7,380 bases of DNA from Lysobacterales bacterium CG02_land_8_20_14_3_00_62_12 (GTDB taxonomy: Bacteria; Pseudomonadota; Gammaproteobacteria; Xanthomonadales; Ahniellaceae). Position numbers and translations under genes: made by a program. The stretch covers positions 261 to 7,640 of the forward strand of contig PEUI01000292.1 of the NCBI GenBank assembly GCA_002785585.1, in the 5' to 3' direction. The notes beneath the pieces were generated by a model. The model was not told the origin of the DNA, did no database searches, and was given only the letters and a program-made list of their open reading frames with translations. Positions 5,399 to 7,380 of the stretch are shown piece after piece; position 1 is the first letter of the stretch, and every line of letters starts with the position of its first letter.

Positions 5399-6212
5399 AA
5401 GACGTAGGGCGGTTTTGCGGTCGATGGGAATGTGGTGCCGGATGGTCGTGCACCGGATTGCGCTTGAGCCACAGGCGCAAAGCCTGCCAATGGATCGCTC
5501 CCACCACTTGGGCAGTCATCAGTGGATATCGCCACAACACCCGAGCCAGCGAGGCGCTGCTCAACGGCTGGCGCTGCAGGGCGAGGGTGGCGTCGAAGGC
5601 GCGCTGGCCGTTGTGCTTCACGTCCATGTGCACCCGCAGGTCATCGCCCGGCGCGGTGAAACGCCAAGCGTATTCGCAATCCATCGGCATGAAGGGCGAA
5701 ACGTGAAAGGTCTTGGGAAACGTCCAGTGAAAGACACGACCGTGTGCCTGCGCATGCTTGATCGGCAGCACGTACGCGTGGCGTTCCTGCCACGGCGTAT
5801 TGGTGATTTCGGCCACAATCGCCACCAGGCTCTCGCCGTCTTGTGCAAAGCAGTAGTAGAAGCTGACCGGATTGAACACCAGGCCTACATAGCGCAGATG
5901 GGTGAGCAGCCGAATCGGCCCGAGCGGTCGCTCGCCGGTGGCCTGTTCGACGCGCTGGCGCACCGCATCGGCCAGCGCCAACTCGCTCGGTCCGAGATAA
6001 TCGCGGCGCCGGAACTGCGCGATGTTGCGGGACTCGTGCGACCACAGCCAGCGCTTCGCGAACACCTGATCGAGCTCGTCGAGATCCAGATAAAGTTGGG
6101 CCATGCGGTAGTCGAACGCGTGCGCGTGTGGTGCGTGCCGGCGATGACGCACCACCCCCTCGTAGACGGCGCTGGCCAGTTGCCGTCTCGTGCTGGCGAG
6201 GATCACGGTCAC
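5397..6212 (-). CDS. DUF1365 family protein
   Basis: A 271-residue protein with the family landmarks: AVYEGVVRHRRHAPHAHAFDYR (15-36), YLDLDEL (41-47), the strongly conserved YVGLVFNPVSFYYCF (108-122), AEITNTPWQERHAY (134-147) and FPKTFHVSPFMPMDCEY (165-181). Biochemical function is unproven. It almost always travels with a FAD amine-oxidase-like gene and a CFA-like methyltransferase, and has been annotated as a cyclopropane fatty acid synthesis protein on that basis. The last ~20 residues are His/Pro rich (HDHPAPHSHRP) and look disordered. The GTG start at 6212 forms a GTGA overlap with the preceding stop and has AGGAG 8 bases upstream; no later ATG precedes the conserved YEGVVRHRR block. A predicted amphipathic or membrane-associated C-terminal helix lies around 228-250. 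Confidence 0.9.
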   Translation of the reverse strand: MTVILASTRRQLASAVYEGVVRHRRHAPHAHAFDYRMAQLYLDLDELDQVFAKRWLWSHESRNIAQFRRRDYLGPSELALADAVRQRVEQATGERPLGPIRLLTHLRYVGLVFNPVSFYYCFAQDGESLVAIVAEITNTPWQERHAYVLPIKHAQAHGRVFHWTFPKTFHVSPFMPMDCEYAWRFTAPGDDLRVHMDVKHNGQRAFDATLALQRQPLSSASLARVLWRYPLMTAQVVGAIHWQALRLWLKRNPVHDHPAPHSHRPQNRPTS

Positions 6213-7380
6213 GCTGCCAGCTCCTGCCCGCGCTCCTCAACTACCGGCGACTGGGTGCTGCCCAGCGGCCAGTGCACGCCCAGCGCCGCGGCGACTTCCA
6301 CCGCGCTGCGCATGCCATCCTCGTGAAAACCCCAGCCCCAATAGGCGCCGGCGAACCAGGTGCGCCGCGCGCCCTGGATCTCGGCCTTGCGCGTCTGCGC
6401 CCGCACCGACGCATGGGTGTAGACCGGATGGTGATAGCGCATCCGCGCCAGCACCTTGTCCGGGTCGATCGCGTCGCTGCGGTTAAGAGTCACCACAAAG
6501 GGTTCGGGCGAGTCGATGCTCTGCAACAGGTTCAAGCAGTAGCTGACCGTGCAAGCGGCCTCGGGATCCTGCGGCAGCCACGCGTTCCACGCGGCCCAAG
6601 CCTTGCGCCGGCGCGGCAACAAGCTGGCGTCGGTGTGCAGCACAGTCTCATTGGCCTGATAGCCGATCACGCCGAGGATGGCGTGCTCGCGCTCGCTAGC
6701 ATCGGCCAGCAAGGCCAGCGCCTGGTCGCTATGGCAGGCCAGCAAGATCTGGTCGAAACGCTCGGTGCCGGCGGCGCTGTCAACCTCGACCCCGTCGTGG
6801 TGGCGGCGAATGCAGGACACCGGGCAGCTCAGCCGTTCGCGCACCGACCAGTGCGCGCGCAGCGCCGCCACATAGCTCGACGAGCCGCCTTGCACCACAC
6901 ACCACTGCGGGCGGTCGCTGATTTGCATCATCTGATGATTGGCCATGAACTGCACCAGGTAGCGTGCCGGAAATTGCAGTATCTGCGTGGCCGGCGACGA
7001 CCACAGCGCCGACGCCATCGGAATCAGGTGCTCGTCGCGAAACGCTGCGCCGTAGTTGTGCCGCTGCAGGTAGTCGCCCAGACTGGTCATATCGTCGTGC
7101 TGCCGCAACAGCGCCGGTGCTTCGCGATAGAACCGGGCTAGGTCGCGCACCATGCCCAGAAACCGTGGCGACAGCAGGTTGCGGCGCTGGCAGAACAGCG
7201 TGTCCAGCGTGGCCGCGTTGTACTCCAGCCCGCTGGCCTCGCTGTGCACCGAGAAACTCATCGTGGTCGGCTGCGATGCCACTCCCAGCTGCGCGAACAT
7301 CTGCGTCAGCAGCGGGTAGTGCGCTGGGTTGTGCACGATGAAGCCGCTGTCAATGCGATAGCTGCGCCCGGCCCGCTCAA
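6209..7380 (-). CDS. FAD-dependent amine-oxidase-family protein, 5' end outside window
   Basis: 389 residues are visible and the frame is still open at the window edge. It begins in ERAGRSYRIDSGFIVHNPAHY, the region after the FAD dinucleotide-binding GxGxxG, so I estimate ~45 residues are missing. The GTG at 7336 is not a plausible start because conserved sequence precedes it. Further landmarks are TTMSFSVHSEASGLEY (38-53 of the visible part) and the FAD-closing C-terminal block RRTWFAGAYWGWGFHEDGMRSAVEVA, with the E-D-G-x-R-S typical of the superfamily. Relatives include flavin amine oxidases encoded with CFA-like genes, one of which (UfaD of Rhodobacter, as I recall) is proposed to desaturate methylated fatty acyl chains in furan fatty acid synthesis. 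It overlaps DUF1365 by 4 bases. Any promoter of the operon lies further to the right. Confidence 0.92.
   Translation of the reverse strand, partial: ERAGRSYRIDSGFIVHNPAHYPLLTQMFAQLGVASQPTTMSFSVHSEASGLEYNAATLDTLFCQRRNLLSPRFLGMVRDLARFYREAPALLRQHDDMTSLGDYLQRHNYGAAFRDEHLIPMASALWSSPATQILQFPARYLVQFMANHQMMQISDRPQWCVVQGGSSSYVAALRAHWSVRERLSCPVSCIRRHHDGVEVDSAAGTERFDQILLACHSDQALALLADASEREHAILGVIGYQANETVLHTDASLLPRRRKAWAAWNAWLPQDPEAACTVSYCLNLLQSIDSPEPFVVTLNRSDAIDPDKVLARMRYHHPVYTHASVRAQTRKAEIQGARRTWFAGAYWGWGFHEDGMRSAVEVAAALGVHWPLGSTQSPVVEERGQELAA
6221..6225 (-). promoter_or_regulatory. Ribosome binding site deciding the DUF1365 GTG start
   Basis: AGGAG on the minus strand lies 8 bases before the GTG at 6212, inside the 3' end of the FAD gene. 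It supports GTG as start codon and reinitiation at the GTGA overlap. Confidence 0.6.

Noticed and set aside
6128..7141. 337-residue plus-strand frame opposite DUF1365 and the FAD gene
   Set aside because: It spans the junction of two real genes on the other strand and shows no domain of its own.

Overview
The window looks like chromosomal DNA from a GC-rich gammaproteobacterium. I would guess Xanthomonadales (Rhodanobacter/Dyella/Lysobacter-like) from the gene order, the protein style and the GGACACCC-type intergenic repeats. That placement is inference; no taxonomic marker is present.

Layout. Positions 1 to about 720 hold no convincing intact gene. They are a dense, decaying field of short repeats built on GAAAGCTCGGGACACCC, with at least three places where the GGACACCCA core faces its reverse complement TGGGTGTCC. 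Positions 724-990 (+) encode the C-terminal ~88 residues of an SRPBCC/AHSA1-like protein whose N-terminal part is missing; the repeat field ends exactly where its homology begins. Positions 991-1107 lie between two convergent gene ends and hold two small hairpins.

From 1108 to the right edge, everything is one tightly packed minus-strand operon. In transcription order it encodes: a FAD-dependent amine-oxidase-family protein (5' end outside the window), a DUF1365 protein, a cyclopropane-fatty-acid-synthase (CFA)-family methyltransferase, a DUF2878 membrane protein, a DUF1295 (steroid 5-alpha-reductase-like) membrane protein, a second and divergent CFA-like SAM methyltransferase, and an outer-membrane lipocalin lipoprotein (Blc-like). 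Four of the six junctions are 4-base stop/start overlaps (one GTGA, three ATGA), so the genes are probably translationally coupled.

How they may work together. FAD oxidase + DUF1365 + CFA-like enzyme + DUF2878 + DUF1295 is a recurrent proteobacterial neighbourhood. In several lineages it is linked to light or singlet-oxygen responses and to modification of membrane unsaturated fatty acids (methylation, desaturation, furan fatty acids). The CFA-family protein lacks two residues that bind bicarbonate in E. coli CFA synthase (Cys to Ser, His to Gln). This favours a methyl-branching or other non-cyclopropanating reaction. The second methyltransferase and the lipocalin at the end of the operon are the less standard parts and the best candidates for something undescribed.
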